From Bacteroidota bacterium (lineage in GTDB: Bacteria > Bacteroidota > Bacteroidia > Flavobacteriales > Weeksellaceae), in contig JAFAGO010000042.1 of assembly GCA_023422635.1 (NCBI GenBank), positions 62,001 through 126,000 on the forward strand: a stretch of 64,000 nucleotides of DNA, read 5' to 3'. Position 1 is the stretch's first letter; each line of letters starts with the position of its first letter. Position numbers and translations under genes: made by a program. Below, piece by piece: positions 40,633 through 49,897 of this stretch. Below the pieces are notes generated by a model. It searched no databases, had not been told where the DNA came from, and saw only the letters and a program-made list of their open reading frames with translations.

Positions 40633-42321
40633 TTATTTTTTAGTTTCCTCTTTTTGGGCACTTTCAAATATTTTTTCTAATATTTTATAAGTAATCATGT
40701 AGGTTGGTTTTACACCGGTAAGTCCCAAACCACCGGAAGAAAGTGTGCTGCCGGTTTCCAATGGATTGTCAGATGCATAATAAGCGTACATTACAAATAA
40801 ATCTGGAGAAATGTGGTGGCGTATTTTTGATGCTACCTGAATGGCTTTTTGATAATGAGCACCTTCCATTTCAAGGCCGATGGCTTTCCATGAAGTTGTC
40901 ATAAAGTACGATAAGATATCTTTGTTTTGAAGAGAAGTTCCTAAAACGGTTACCATTGGTCCTTCGAAAGATTTAATTTCATCATCTTGAAAATCGTTAA
41001 GACTTAACGTGTTTTCAAAGGGATAATTATCCGCCGTTCCTTCGAAGATGTGAGCTGTTGGTATCATAATATCTCCTTTTTGTCCGGTTAAAATACCAGC
41101 TTTCCCCATGATTGAAATTGATTTTACTTTCATCGTAAAAACTTTGTTTTCAAACTCATAAGGGCGCAAAAGCTCATCCATAATTTCGTAAGCTTGTTCT
41201 CCAAAAGCGTAATCGAAAACCAATACTACATCATCACCTTTAAATTTCGCTGAAGCAAATGGTGTATTCTGAATGTCGGTTTTACTAAGGTCGATTATTT
41301 GCACATCAATATTGCTACCACTGTCGTCATCAATATAGATTAATCCTTGTTTTAAAGATTGATCAAGAATTTTATCTTGAAGTGCTTTTTTATTGCTGAT
41401 TTCTTCATATAAGGAGTAATCAACATCTTTTGTACTTTTTTTGTTGAGCGCAGAGTTGGCAAAAAGCATATTTTTTACCGAGTGCATATTGGCAGAAATA
41501 ATATGAAGTGGGCGCATATGCAAATCATTTTTCGCTAATACTTCCTTCACTCTGTTTGCCCATTTTTCGCCAAAAAAGTGGTGCCCGATTCTTTCACGAA
41601 GAATGGCGCTAAAAAACACTTCTCTTTCTCTTACACCTTGAAGATCATCTAAGCTCGCCTTTCCTAAATGATAAATAATTTTGAATAGTCGATCAGGATT
41701 ATTATCATCACTAAAGCTGTTGTAGGCTTTCAAAGTTTCATCGAATGTTCTTCCAAGTAAAGATGAAAGATGAATAAGTGCAACCTCTTTTTCTTTTCTG
41801 CTGAATTTCTTTTCTTCTAATGCTACTGCACTGATGATTTGCCAAGCGCGGCGAGGTTTATTATCTTCGTCTGAATTGTAACCTAACTCTCTAATTTTGT
41901 CAGCTTCTATATATAGGAAGGTAAGATGGGTTAAGATGTCGTAAATTTCGGAACGGCCAAGAAGAACCTCAATATTCATTTGGTTTTCATCAATTCTGTA
42001 GCAATTTCTTCTCCGTTTTTTAGGAACAATTACTTCAAAACTTCCTTTGTCGAATCCTTCATCCGAAGTTAAATGCACAAATGCGGTTTCTTCAATTCCC
42101 TCCGGAAGACGATCCAAAACATAAAGAAGTCCATCCAGTTCAATTTTATTGGGAATTCCCATGGAACCATAAATTTCAGGCGCAATTGTCTTTAGAAGTT
42201 TTCTTAACGTTTCTCCGGACACACCGGCAGGTTTAAAAAATCCTCTATAGAAAAGGTGGCGCATTGTTACATATAGTCTTTCAATTGCTTCTGTTGTTTC
42301 TCTTGCTCTGGAGTTTACCAT
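40633..42321 (-). CDS. DUF6909 family protein with nucleosidase-like C-terminus
   Basis: A 562-residue cytosolic protein starting MVNSRARETTEAIERLYVTM. I associate it with the DUF6909 family of Bacteroidota. The N-terminal 300 residues are mostly helical (LIHLSSLLGRTFDETLKAYN). The C-terminal 200 contain VTVLGTSLQNKDILSYFMTT then WKAIGLEMEGAHYQKAIQVA, which strongly resembles the nucleoside phosphorylase/MTA-SAH nucleosidase core, where GxEMEGAA binds ribose. A nucleoside- or nucleotide-cleaving activity is therefore possible but unproven. The ATG at 42321 is preferred because the upstream extension overlaps the promoter area. Confidence 0.7.
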   Translation of the reverse strand: MVNSRARETTEAIERLYVTMRHLFYRGFFKPAGVSGETLRKLLKTIAPEIYGSMGIPNKIELDGLLYVLDRLPEGIEETAFVHLTSDEGFDKGSFEVIVPKKRRRNCYRIDENQMNIEVLLGRSEIYDILTHLTFLYIEADKIRELGYNSDEDNKPRRAWQIISAVALEEKKFSRKEKEVALIHLSSLLGRTFDETLKAYNSFSDDNNPDRLFKIIYHLGKASLDDLQGVREREVFFSAILRERIGHHFFGEKWANRVKEVLAKNDLHMRPLHIISANMHSVKNMLFANSALNKKSTKDVDYSLYEEISNKKALQDKILDQSLKQGLIYIDDDSGSNIDVQIIDLSKTDIQNTPFASAKFKGDDVVLVFDYAFGEQAYEIMDELLRPYEFENKVFTMKVKSISIMGKAGILTGQKGDIMIPTAHIFEGTADNYPFENTLSLNDFQDDEIKSFEGPMVTVLGTSLQNKDILSYFMTTSWKAIGLEMEGAHYQKAIQVASKIRHHISPDLFVMYAYYASDNPLETGSTLSSGGLGLTGVKPTYMITYKILEKIFESAQKEETKK

Positions 42322-42543
42322 AAATATTTTGATTTTAGAAAAGTGGGCGAAGGTACGAAAATGTTTTGATTTACACAAGTTTAAGTCTGCAATATTACCA
42401 TTTCACACGTTTTACAATGTTATTTTAAAGTGAAATATTTGTTATATTTCTTGAAAGAATCTTTGAGAATGAATTAAATTACAGTGTGTGAATAGAACCC
42501 CTTAAAAATTATAGGGCTAATCCCTGTTTTTGATATTTTTTTG

Positions 42544-42551
42544 TACATTTG
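42544..42551 (+). promoter_or_regulatory. -7 element of type III glutamine synthetase gene
   Basis: TACATTTG, 23 bp before the ATG at 42575. It shows that the longer in-frame start at 42530 cannot be used. Confidence 0.65.
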
Positions 42552-42574
42552 ACCTACCAAAAATTCAAACTTTT

Positions 42575-44776
42575 ATGTCATCACTTAGATTTAAAGCGTT
42601 AGAGCAGCTTTCTTTTCGTAATTTTAGAAAAGAAAATGCTATTGAAGTTCCGGCAAGACTTTCCGAACTTTTCTGCCAAAATGTGTTTTCTGAAGAAACC
42701 ATGCGCGGATATCTCACTAAAGAAGCGTTTGGCTCAATTCAAGATGCTGTTCGCAAAGGCACAAAAATCCAACGACATATCGCAGATCAGGTAGCGGTTG
42801 CTATGAAAGACTGGGCGCTGTCTAAGGGCGTTACCCACTATACCCACTGGTTTCAGCCACTTACAGGTGCTACTGCAGAAAAGCATGATTCATTCTTCTC
42901 GCCGATTGAGGGAGGAAGAGCGATCGAGCGTTTTAGCGGAAGCATGTTAATTCAGCAGGAGCCAGACGCATCATCATTTCCAAATGGTGGCATAAGAAAT
43001 ACCTTCGAAGCAAGAGGATATACCGCTTGGGATCCTACTTCCCCAGCGTTTATAATGGGTACAACATTGTGTATTCCTTCCATCTTTATTTCATATACCG
43101 GTGAAACACTTGATTATAAAGCGCCTTTACTTCGTGCTTTAAATGCTGTTGATGAAGCTGCAACTGACGTTTGCAAAGCGTATTTTGATAAAAATGTTGG
43201 TAAAGTTACCGCCACTTTAGGTTGGGAACAAGAATATTTTTTGGTCGATCTTGCCTTGCATCAAACGCGTCCAGATCTTGTGCTTACTGGTAAAACTTTG
43301 CTTGGTCACGCACCTGCAAAAGGACAGCAATTGGATGATCATTATTTCGGAGCAATTCCCACCCGTGTGATGAACTTCATGAAGGATTTAGAAATCGAAT
43401 GTATGAAACTTGGTATTCCTGTTACAACACGACACAATGAGGTTGCGCCGAACCAATTTGAACTTGCTCCAATGTTTGAGGAAGCAAATGTTGCGGTAGA
43501 CCACAATTCGTTGTTGATGGATTTAATGGGAAGAATTGCCAATAAACATCACTTTAAAGTGCTTTTCCACGAGAAACCTTTCGCAGGAGTAAACGGAAGT
43601 GGTAAACATAATAACTGGTCTTTAAGTACCGATACAGGTGAAAATCTTTTAAGTCCTGGGAAAAATCCAAAAAAGAACTTACAATTTTTGACCTTTTTCG
43701 TGAATACCCTAAAAGCTGTGAATGATTATGCTGATTTGCTACGTGCAAGTATTGCCTCGGCAAGTAATGATCACCGTTTGGGTGCAAATGAAGCACCTCC
43801 TGCCATTATTTCTGCATTTATCGGAAGCCAGCTAACCTCAGTTTTGGATGAATTAGAAAAGGTAACTACAGGGAAACTTTCACCTGAAGAAAAAACTGAA
43901 CTTAAATTAAATGTAGTTGGGAAGATTCCCGAAATTTTATTGGATAATACCGATAGAAACAGGACTTCACCTTTTGCGTTTACCGGAAATAAGTTCGAAA
44001 TAAGAGCGGTTGGATCATCTGCAAATTGCGCTGAACCTATGACGGTGATGAATGCAATTATGGCGAAACAGCTTAAAGAATTTAAAGCTGAAGTTGATAC
44101 TTTAATTGATAAAAAAGGACTTAAAAAAGATGAAGCTATTTTCAATGTATTGAGAGAGTACATTAAGCATTCTAAAAACATTATGTTTGAAGGCGACGGT
44201 TACTCAATCGATTGGGAACAAGAAGCTGTTAAAAGAGGTTTAAATAACTTAAAAACTACTCCTGAAGCATTAAAACAAGAGCTTAACCAAAAATTCGTTG
44301 ACTTGTATTCTGACTTAGGAATCTTTTCTCATCGTGAATTTGAAGCAAGAAATGAAATTAAACTAGAAAAATATTCTACCGTGATTGATATTGAAGCTCG
44401 AGTTTTGGCAGATGTTGCAAGGAATCACATTATTCCAGCAGCGCTTAAATATCAAAATCGATTGATTGATAACGTTAAAGGATTAAAAGCGATTTTTGCA
44501 GACAAAGAATATAAAATTTTAGCAAAAGAACAGCTTAGCTTAATTGAACAAATTTCTGCAAATGTGGCAGCAATGAAAGTTGGTGTAGATGTTCTATTAG
44601 AAGCGAAAGATAAAGCGAAAAATACAGTAGGATCGCAAAAGCAAGCGGAAGAATATTGCAATGTAGTTATCCCCATGTTTGAAACCATTCGATCCGGCTC
44701 TGACGCATTAGAAATGATGGTTGATGATGAATTGTGGCCATTAACAAAATACCGCGAAATGCTTTTTACAAGATAA
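42575..44776 (+). CDS. glnN: Glutamine synthetase type III
   Basis: A 733-residue enzyme of the GSIII family, the form typical of Bacteroidota and some cyanobacteria, making glutamine from glutamate and ammonia with ATP. The catalytic segments are in order: FSPIEGGRAIERFSGSMLIQ, GWEQEYFLVDLALHQTRPDL, TRHNEVAPNQFELAPMFEEA and FHEKPFAGVNGSGKHNNWSL, then NRTSPFAFTGNKFEIRAVGS. The start MSSLRFKALEQLSFRN is typical. A -7 element upstream and a terminator downstream make it a single-gene unit. With gdhA it covers ammonia assimilation in this window. Confidence 0.96.
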   Translation: MSSLRFKALEQLSFRNFRKENAIEVPARLSELFCQNVFSEETMRGYLTKEAFGSIQDAVRKGTKIQRHIADQVAVAMKDWALSKGVTHYTHWFQPLTGATAEKHDSFFSPIEGGRAIERFSGSMLIQQEPDASSFPNGGIRNTFEARGYTAWDPTSPAFIMGTTLCIPSIFISYTGETLDYKAPLLRALNAVDEAATDVCKAYFDKNVGKVTATLGWEQEYFLVDLALHQTRPDLVLTGKTLLGHAPAKGQQLDDHYFGAIPTRVMNFMKDLEIECMKLGIPVTTRHNEVAPNQFELAPMFEEANVAVDHNSLLMDLMGRIANKHHFKVLFHEKPFAGVNGSGKHNNWSLSTDTGENLLSPGKNPKKNLQFLTFFVNTLKAVNDYADLLRASIASASNDHRLGANEAPPAIISAFIGSQLTSVLDELEKVTTGKLSPEEKTELKLNVVGKIPEILLDNTDRNRTSPFAFTGNKFEIRAVGSSANCAEPMTVMNAIMAKQLKEFKAEVDTLIDKKGLKKDEAIFNVLREYIKHSKNIMFEGDGYSIDWEQEAVKRGLNNLKTTPEALKQELNQKFVDLYSDLGIFSHREFEARNEIKLEKYSTVIDIEARVLADVARNHIIPAALKYQNRLIDNVKGLKAIFADKEYKILAKEQLSLIEQISANVAAMKVGVDVLLEAKDKAKNTVGSQKQAEEYCNVVIPMFETIRSGSDALEMMVDDELWPLTKYREMLFTR

Positions 44777-44817
44777 CGAAAACAATGTGAAAACAATAAG
44801 AATGTAAACTATCTGAA

Positions 44818-44842
44818 GATCCCGGTTTTGCCGGGATTTTTT
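44818..44842 (+). terminator. Glutamine synthetase gene terminator
   Basis: Stem ATCCCGG / CCGGGAT with a 5-nt loop followed by TTTTTT. Confidence 0.9.
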
Positions 44843-44999
44843 ATTTCCTTGAAATCGTTGAATATTAACAAATATTTATAGAATTCCTTTGAGGATTTTC
44901 AAAATTAAAATGCAGATGAATAAAGGGATTTTACCTTAAAATGTTAATAAAACTTAACGAAAAAATATAACAAACGGCCAATTAAGCACATGAGAGCCA

Positions 45000-45019
45000 C
45001 ATTATGCGTTAACATAATG
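45000..45019. promoter_or_regulatory. Palindrome, possible operator
   Basis: CATTATG CGTTAA CATAATG is a 7-bp perfect inverted repeat with a 6-bp spacer, about 75 bp upstream of the -7 element of the NlpC/P60 gene. It could bind a dimeric regulator. Confidence 0.35.
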
Positions 45020-45092
45020 GGATTTGATGTTAAAAAGTGTTAAAACGGTATGGTAAAAAAGGGAACAGAATGACGTTTAAACGGGCTTTCTT

Positions 45093-45100
45093 TACTTTTG
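45093..45100 (+). promoter_or_regulatory. -7 element of NlpC/P60 gene
   Basis: TACTTTTG, 49 bp before the start codon at 45149. Confidence 0.6.
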
Positions 45101-45148
45101 TTAAGCATTTGAAAAATAAATCAATTTTCTAACAAGATCAAGTAATAT

Positions 45149-45856
45149 ATGAAGAAGACATTCTCGTTCTACCTCGTTGCATTAATCTCTGTATTATCCC
45201 TTCAGTCTTGCGTTTCGAACTACGTAGTATCTCAGCCGGCAACCCTTGCAAACTCTGCTAAAGAGTACAAAACCAATGCCAAACTAGTTTCTTTAGATCC
45301 TTCCAAACTTAACTCTGCAAAAAAAGAGCTTGAAGAAAGTTTCAGCGAAGAAGCAATGCAGAAAGCACAATTGGCAAGTATCGAATCCTCTTTAAGAAAT
45401 GACGAAATATCAAAATCTATAAAATTTTCTAAAACCATAGACGGTATTTTAAGCGAAGCAGAAACCTATTTAGGAACACCTTACCGTTACGGTGGTACTA
45501 CTAGAAATGGAATCGATTGCTCCGCTTTTGTTTTATCTGTTTTTGGATCAGCAGTAGGAATGAATTTACCAAGAGTTGCAGCCGCTCAATCTCAAGAAGG
45601 TGATCGAATTGAGAAAACAAATCTTCAGAAAGGCGATTTAGTGTTTTTCTCGCATGGTAAAAGAATTTCTCACGTTGGAATTGTACACGATGTTGATGAA
45701 AATGGAGAAGTACATTTTATTCACGCTGCAACATCGCGTGGCGTAATGATTTCCTCTCTTAATGATTCCTATTGGGGACCAAGATATCGTTTTGGAAAAA
45801 GAATCATCAGTAGTGATACTTTCGAAAATCAGAACTTCGCTCAGGTAACCCACTAG
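45149..45856 (+). CDS. NlpC/P60 (C40) peptidase lipoprotein
   Basis: A 235-residue lipoprotein with lipobox SLQSC (Cys21), a helical linker (about 40-100) and a C-terminal NlpC/P60 domain. The catalytic triad is visible: Cys124 in NGIDCSAFVLSVFG, His175 in KRISHVGIVHD, and His192 in VHFIHAATSRGV. These enzymes cut peptide stems of peptidoglycan (D-Glu-diaminopimelate bond). It lies in the outer-membrane/cell-wall space. A terminator follows shortly after the stop. Confidence 0.93.
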   Translation: MKKTFSFYLVALISVLSLQSCVSNYVVSQPATLANSAKEYKTNAKLVSLDPSKLNSAKKELEESFSEEAMQKAQLASIESSLRNDEISKSIKFSKTIDGILSEAETYLGTPYRYGGTTRNGIDCSAFVLSVFGSAVGMNLPRVAAAQSQEGDRIEKTNLQKGDLVFFSHGKRISHVGIVHDVDENGEVHFIHAATSRGVMISSLNDSYWGPRYRFGKRIISSDTFENQNFAQVTH

Positions 45857-45882
45857 TTTTAGATTCACTTTATAACATACAT

Positions 45883-45911
45883 TCCTCTGTTTTAAACGGA
45901 GGATTTTTTTT
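45883..45911 (+). terminator. Terminator of NlpC/P60 gene
   Basis: TCCTCTG / CGGAGGA, with one mismatch, followed by eight T. Confidence 0.8.
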
Positions 45912-46151
45912 GCTTTAAACTTAACTCATAAATTTAGGAATGTTTAATGTGAAGGTAGAAGGGAATTGGTTGTAAATCGACTGATTGAAATAAGGCGAAA
46001 GAGCGTTATTGTATCCATTTTTTTCTTTTGGTAATATCAAAAGATTCATCGCCTAATTACATTCGAAATTGTTGAATAGAATGAGCTGTTAATGCGAAGT
46101 TCTTCTGTTTAAAAAGTATTGCGATAATTCAATTATTTGCTCGAGTATATC
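45912..46151. other. Intergenic region between convergent genes
   Basis: I see no gene, repeat or clear structure in this AT-rich stretch after the terminator. Confidence 0.4.
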
Positions 46152-47381
46152 TTAAACCAAACTGTTTTTGTCAGTATAATTCAATTTAAAAAAGATAAAC
46201 GTCATAATAGAAAACGCCAGTAAAGAACTTCCACCATAACTAAAATACGGAAGCGGAATTCCAACAGTAGGAAATAAGCCCATTACCATCCCAAGATTGA
46301 TCGAAAAGTGCATCACTAATATCGATGCAAAGGAATAACCAAACACGCGATTAAAGGTTGATTTCTGCTTTTCTGAAAGATAATAAATCCGAGCAATGAA
46401 GAGTACATAACAAAGCACGAGCATTGCACTTCCTAGAAAGCCCCACTCTTCACCAACGGTACAAAAAATATAGTCGGTTTCTTGTTCTGGTACAAATTTA
46501 CCTTGTGTAACCGAGCCTTGTTTGTAACCTTTACCAAAGAAGCCTCCAGAACCAATCGCTGTTTTAGAATATAAAAGATTATATCCAGAAGTGTCTCGAA
46601 ATGCTTTTTCACCTTTGTAAAGTACTTCAATTCTTTCTCTTTGGTGCTTAGGAAGTTTTTCCAAGATGAATGGCGATGCAAATGCTAGTCCACATAATAG
46701 TAAAATTGATCCTGAAATCGAAGCAATCGAAATCACGTTCCAGGACATTTTATAATAATTCAGGAAAATTAGAATACCCGAAATCAATAAAATTGCTAAT
46801 GCAACATAAATGGGGTTAATGGCCAACGAAACTAAAAATACTGCAGCAAAAATCGCAATAATCCCAAACCAATAACCGCTTAATCCTTCTCGATAAAGTG
46901 CAATGAAGAAAGCACCGAATACCAATAAAGAACCAACATCAGGAATTGCAAGAACAACAATCGCGGGAACACCAATAATGGCGAGCGCAGTTAGCATTGA
47001 TTTTCTATTTTTGATATTAAAATCAGGACCAGAGACATAGTTTGCTAACATTAAAGCCGTACCAATTTTGGCAAACTCTACGGGTTGCATGGTAAGGCCT
47101 CCGAACTTATACCAGTTTTTCTGTCCAAGAATTTCTGTTCCAAATGGGAAGAGCCCAACCAATAATAATACGCCAAAAATGTATAAAATTCCTGCCATAT
47201 TCTCGAAGAATTTACTGCGAGTAAGAAAGATAATCAATCCAACAAAAAGTGAAACGCCAAAGAAAATAAGCTGTTTTTTACCCAACGTATTATCAACGCT
47301 ATAAATATTTGCAATGGCAAAAGCACAAAGCAAAACATAGAGCCCTAAACCGAACTTATCAATTCCTTCAGACCACCTCAT
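46152..47381 (-). CDS. rodA: Rod shape-determining SEDS protein RodA
   Basis: A 409-residue membrane protein with ten helices, the SEDS peptidoglycan glycosyltransferase of the elongasome. Typical stretches are KFGGLTMQPVEFAKIGTALM, SKTAIGSGGFFGKGYKQGSV then ETDYIFCTVGEEWGFLG with the catalytic Asp loop, and VMGLFPTVGIPLPYFSYGGS near the end. It partners PBP2, encoded 3 bp upstream. It is the last gene of the mreB-mreC-mreD-mrdA-rodA operon. Confidence 0.95.
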   Translation of the reverse strand: MRWSEGIDKFGLGLYVLLCAFAIANIYSVDNTLGKKQLIFFGVSLFVGLIIFLTRSKFFENMAGILYIFGVLLLVGLFPFGTEILGQKNWYKFGGLTMQPVEFAKIGTALMLANYVSGPDFNIKNRKSMLTALAIIGVPAIVVLAIPDVGSLLVFGAFFIALYREGLSGYWFGIIAIFAAVFLVSLAINPIYVALAILLISGILIFLNYYKMSWNVISIASISGSILLLCGLAFASPFILEKLPKHQRERIEVLYKGEKAFRDTSGYNLLYSKTAIGSGGFFGKGYKQGSVTQGKFVPEQETDYIFCTVGEEWGFLGSAMLVLCYVLFIARIYYLSEKQKSTFNRVFGYSFASILVMHFSINLGMVMGLFPTVGIPLPYFSYGGSSLLAFSIMTFIFFKLNYTDKNSLV

Positions 47382-47384
47382 TGC

Positions 47385-49394
47385 TTATTTTTTTTGAATT
47401 TTAATTTCGTCTTGTACTTTCTTTTTAATTTCTTGAATCTGCAAAAGACTGTCTCTTTTCTTTTTTAGTTTAATAGAATCGGCTGTTGGATCTTTGTATA
47501 ACCCTTTTCTTTTAAGATCTGCAATCCATTGGCGTTTGTATTCTGGCATAAAGCTAGAATTAACCATTTTATTGTAAAGGTGTTCTCTTTTAATTTCTCC
47601 CGTAATATATTTTTCTGCCACCAAAGTACAAGCAGGTCCTGCCCAAGTAGCACCAAATCCCGCGTGTTCCATTACAGCTGCAACAACAATTTTGGGTTTG
47701 TCGGCAGGTGCAATTAAAACAAAAATAGAGTTGTCTTTTCCTTGAGGTACTTGAGCCGTACCTGTTTTAGCAAGTTGGGTAAAATCATTAGATCGTAATC
47801 CACGTGCTGTACCTCTTTGTACAACTGCTTCCATACCTTTAATTACAGGCTCGAAATGTTTGGGATCTACTAATGTTTTATGTTTAACTTTAAAGCGTGG
47901 ATCAGGATTTGGTTTTCCGTCAATGGATTTCACAACGTGTGGCGTATAATACCAACCTCGATTGGCAATTGCGGCTAACATATTGGCCATTTGAATTGGC
48001 GTTAACATTACATCTCCTTGTCCCATTCCGTTAAAAACAGCACCTGTTGCTAAAGGATCCCAATTTTTAGGGTCTTTTTTCGAACCGCTTTTTTTGTAGA
48101 TATAGGCCATTCTTTTTTCATAGAATTCTCCTGAAGGAATTCTCCCTTTAGAGCCAACCGCTAAATCGTTATTCAAATATTCACCAACGCCAAAGCTATT
48201 CATGATTTTTTTCCATTCATCAACTCCTTTTGAAGGATTTCCTGGGTATTTGTTGATAATTGCCAAATAAGCATAACTAAAATAGCAGTTACTGGAAACC
48301 TGAATGGAGGGGATTAAAGGATCTGCTCCACCATGACCTTTTATTCGTAAACCTCGATAATTAAATCCACCACCACATGGAAAAATTGTTTTTTCATCCA
48401 TCACACCCATTTGCATTCCTGCCAAAGAGGTTAACAATTTAAAAGTTGATCCGGGTGGATATGCTGCTTGCACTGATCGATCGAAAGTAGGTTTGTTTTC
48501 GTAAATGGTATCGTTGGCGAGCTTATAAAGATTTTTAGATTTTTCTGGTCCGGTAAAAAGGTGTGGATCAATATCTGGTCCTGTCGCCATTACCAAAATT
48601 TCTCCATTATTGGGATCTAACGCAACAATAGCACCGTGTTTGTCAACCAGCATTTCTTCTGCAAGTTTTTGAAGATCGTAATCGATGGTTAATGTTAAAT
48701 CTTTCCCTGTAACTACATCTTTATCCAATTCTCCATCTTTATAGGAGCCAATGTTTCTTAAGCGGATATCTTTCTGAATGTACTTCATTCCTTTCTCTCC
48801 GCGAAGATCTTTTTCGTAGGCTTTTTCAATTCCACTTTTTCCAATCAAATCACCTGGAAGATAATAGGCCGAGTCTTTCTTAAGTTCTCGATCGTTTACT
48901 TCGCTGGTATAGCCAAGTAAGTTTCCAGAAGTCATCACCTCATATTGTCGTTGCGGACGTTGCACGATATTAAAAGCAGGATATTTAAAAATAATCTCTT
49001 GAATTCTGGCAATATCTTCACGGCTGAGGTTCTTCATGAACGTCATTGGTGTTAACTTTGAAAAGTATTTTTCTTTGTGAATGGCATTAATGGTTTTAAT
49101 GAAATCTTGTTTATTGATTTTCATTAAATTACAGAAACCTAATGTATCGAAGTCAGATTTCATTAATGCCTGTGTAAAGGAAATTTCATAAGAGGGTTGA
49201 TTGCCTACGAGAATTTTTCCGTTTCGATCGAAAATAACGCCACGTTGCGGAATTACATATTCAATTTTAATCGAAGTGTTGGCCGCGTTCAATGCGTATC
49301 GATCTGTAAAAAGCTGTAAATAAGAGAGTCTTGCAATAAATATTAATGCAATAAGGGATACAAATCCGATGATTTTTAAATAATGACTGTTCAA
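47385..49394 (-). CDS. mrdA: Penicillin-binding protein 2
   Basis: A 669-residue class B PBP, the transpeptidase of rod elongation. It has an N-terminal membrane helix (about 7-25), a dimerisation/pedestal domain (VIPQRGVIFDRNGKILVGNQ) and a transpeptidase domain with QAAYPPGSTFKLLTSLAGMQ (active Ser), VSSNCYF (SxN) and LAKTGTAQVPQGKDN (KTG). A Lys-rich helical tail follows. Overlaps mreD by 4 nt. Target of mecillinam-like beta-lactams. Confidence 0.95.
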   Translation of the reverse strand: MNSHYLKIIGFVSLIALIFIARLSYLQLFTDRYALNAANTSIKIEYVIPQRGVIFDRNGKILVGNQPSYEISFTQALMKSDFDTLGFCNLMKINKQDFIKTINAIHKEKYFSKLTPMTFMKNLSREDIARIQEIIFKYPAFNIVQRPQRQYEVMTSGNLLGYTSEVNDRELKKDSAYYLPGDLIGKSGIEKAYEKDLRGEKGMKYIQKDIRLRNIGSYKDGELDKDVVTGKDLTLTIDYDLQKLAEEMLVDKHGAIVALDPNNGEILVMATGPDIDPHLFTGPEKSKNLYKLANDTIYENKPTFDRSVQAAYPPGSTFKLLTSLAGMQMGVMDEKTIFPCGGGFNYRGLRIKGHGGADPLIPSIQVSSNCYFSYAYLAIINKYPGNPSKGVDEWKKIMNSFGVGEYLNNDLAVGSKGRIPSGEFYEKRMAYIYKKSGSKKDPKNWDPLATGAVFNGMGQGDVMLTPIQMANMLAAIANRGWYYTPHVVKSIDGKPNPDPRFKVKHKTLVDPKHFEPVIKGMEAVVQRGTARGLRSNDFTQLAKTGTAQVPQGKDNSIFVLIAPADKPKIVVAAVMEHAGFGATWAGPACTLVAEKYITGEIKREHLYNKMVNSSFMPEYKRQWIADLKRKGLYKDPTADSIKLKKKRDSLLQIQEIKKKVQDEIKIQKK

Positions 49395-49897
49395 ACTTTT
49401 TGTTTGATTTTAAATATTAATGCGTACAGAAGTATAAAAATAAATGAAATACCAGTGGTTGCCAAAATATTTACGAAAATTTCGAAAAAACGACTGAATT
49501 TAAAGAATTCAAGGTATTGAACAACCAATTGATGTAGAAAGATACTGGAAAGGATAAAAATCAGAAACTGACTCCATTGCAAGGTTTGAAAGGAAAAGAA
49601 ATCTGTTGAAGTATCCGTTGATGTTCTGAAAATTACCGTTCTGAAGTAAGCAATTAACGTTGTAGCAAATGCATTAATTCCCCAAGTATATAAAAATGCA
49701 TCAATGCCTAAACCGAGTAAAAAACTAAGCGCTAAAAATTGATATCGATTTCGGAAGAAGGGATAAAACATCACGAAAACCGGATAGAGAACGGGAGTGT
49801 ATTTCCCAAAAAGCGTAATTCTGTTCAGAACAAAAATCTGAAGTGCGATCAGGAAAACGATTATTAAAATGTCGGTAAATACGGTTCTGCTTATCAT
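49391..49897 (-). CDS. mreD: Rod shape-determining protein MreD
   Basis: A 168-residue inner-membrane protein with about five helices (MISRTVFTDILIIVFLIALQ, then YPVFVMFYPFFRNRYQFLAL and LGLGIDAFLYTWGINAFATT). Sequence conservation is low in MreD, but size, topology and the position between mreC and mrdA, with 4-nt overlaps on both sides, make the call safe. Confidence 0.9.
   Translation of the reverse strand: MISRTVFTDILIIVFLIALQIFVLNRITLFGKYTPVLYPVFVMFYPFFRNRYQFLALSFLLGLGIDAFLYTWGINAFATTLIAYFRTVIFRTSTDTSTDFFSFQTLQWSQFLIFILSSIFLHQLVVQYLEFFKFSRFFEIFVNILATTGISFIFILLYALIFKIKQKV

Larger units (their letters stand above)
44843..45148. other. Intergenic region upstream of the NlpC/P60 gene
   Basis: No gene is visible. 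The region contains a palindrome (45000-45019) and a -7 element (45093-45100), listed separately; the rest is AT-rich. Confidence 0.5.
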
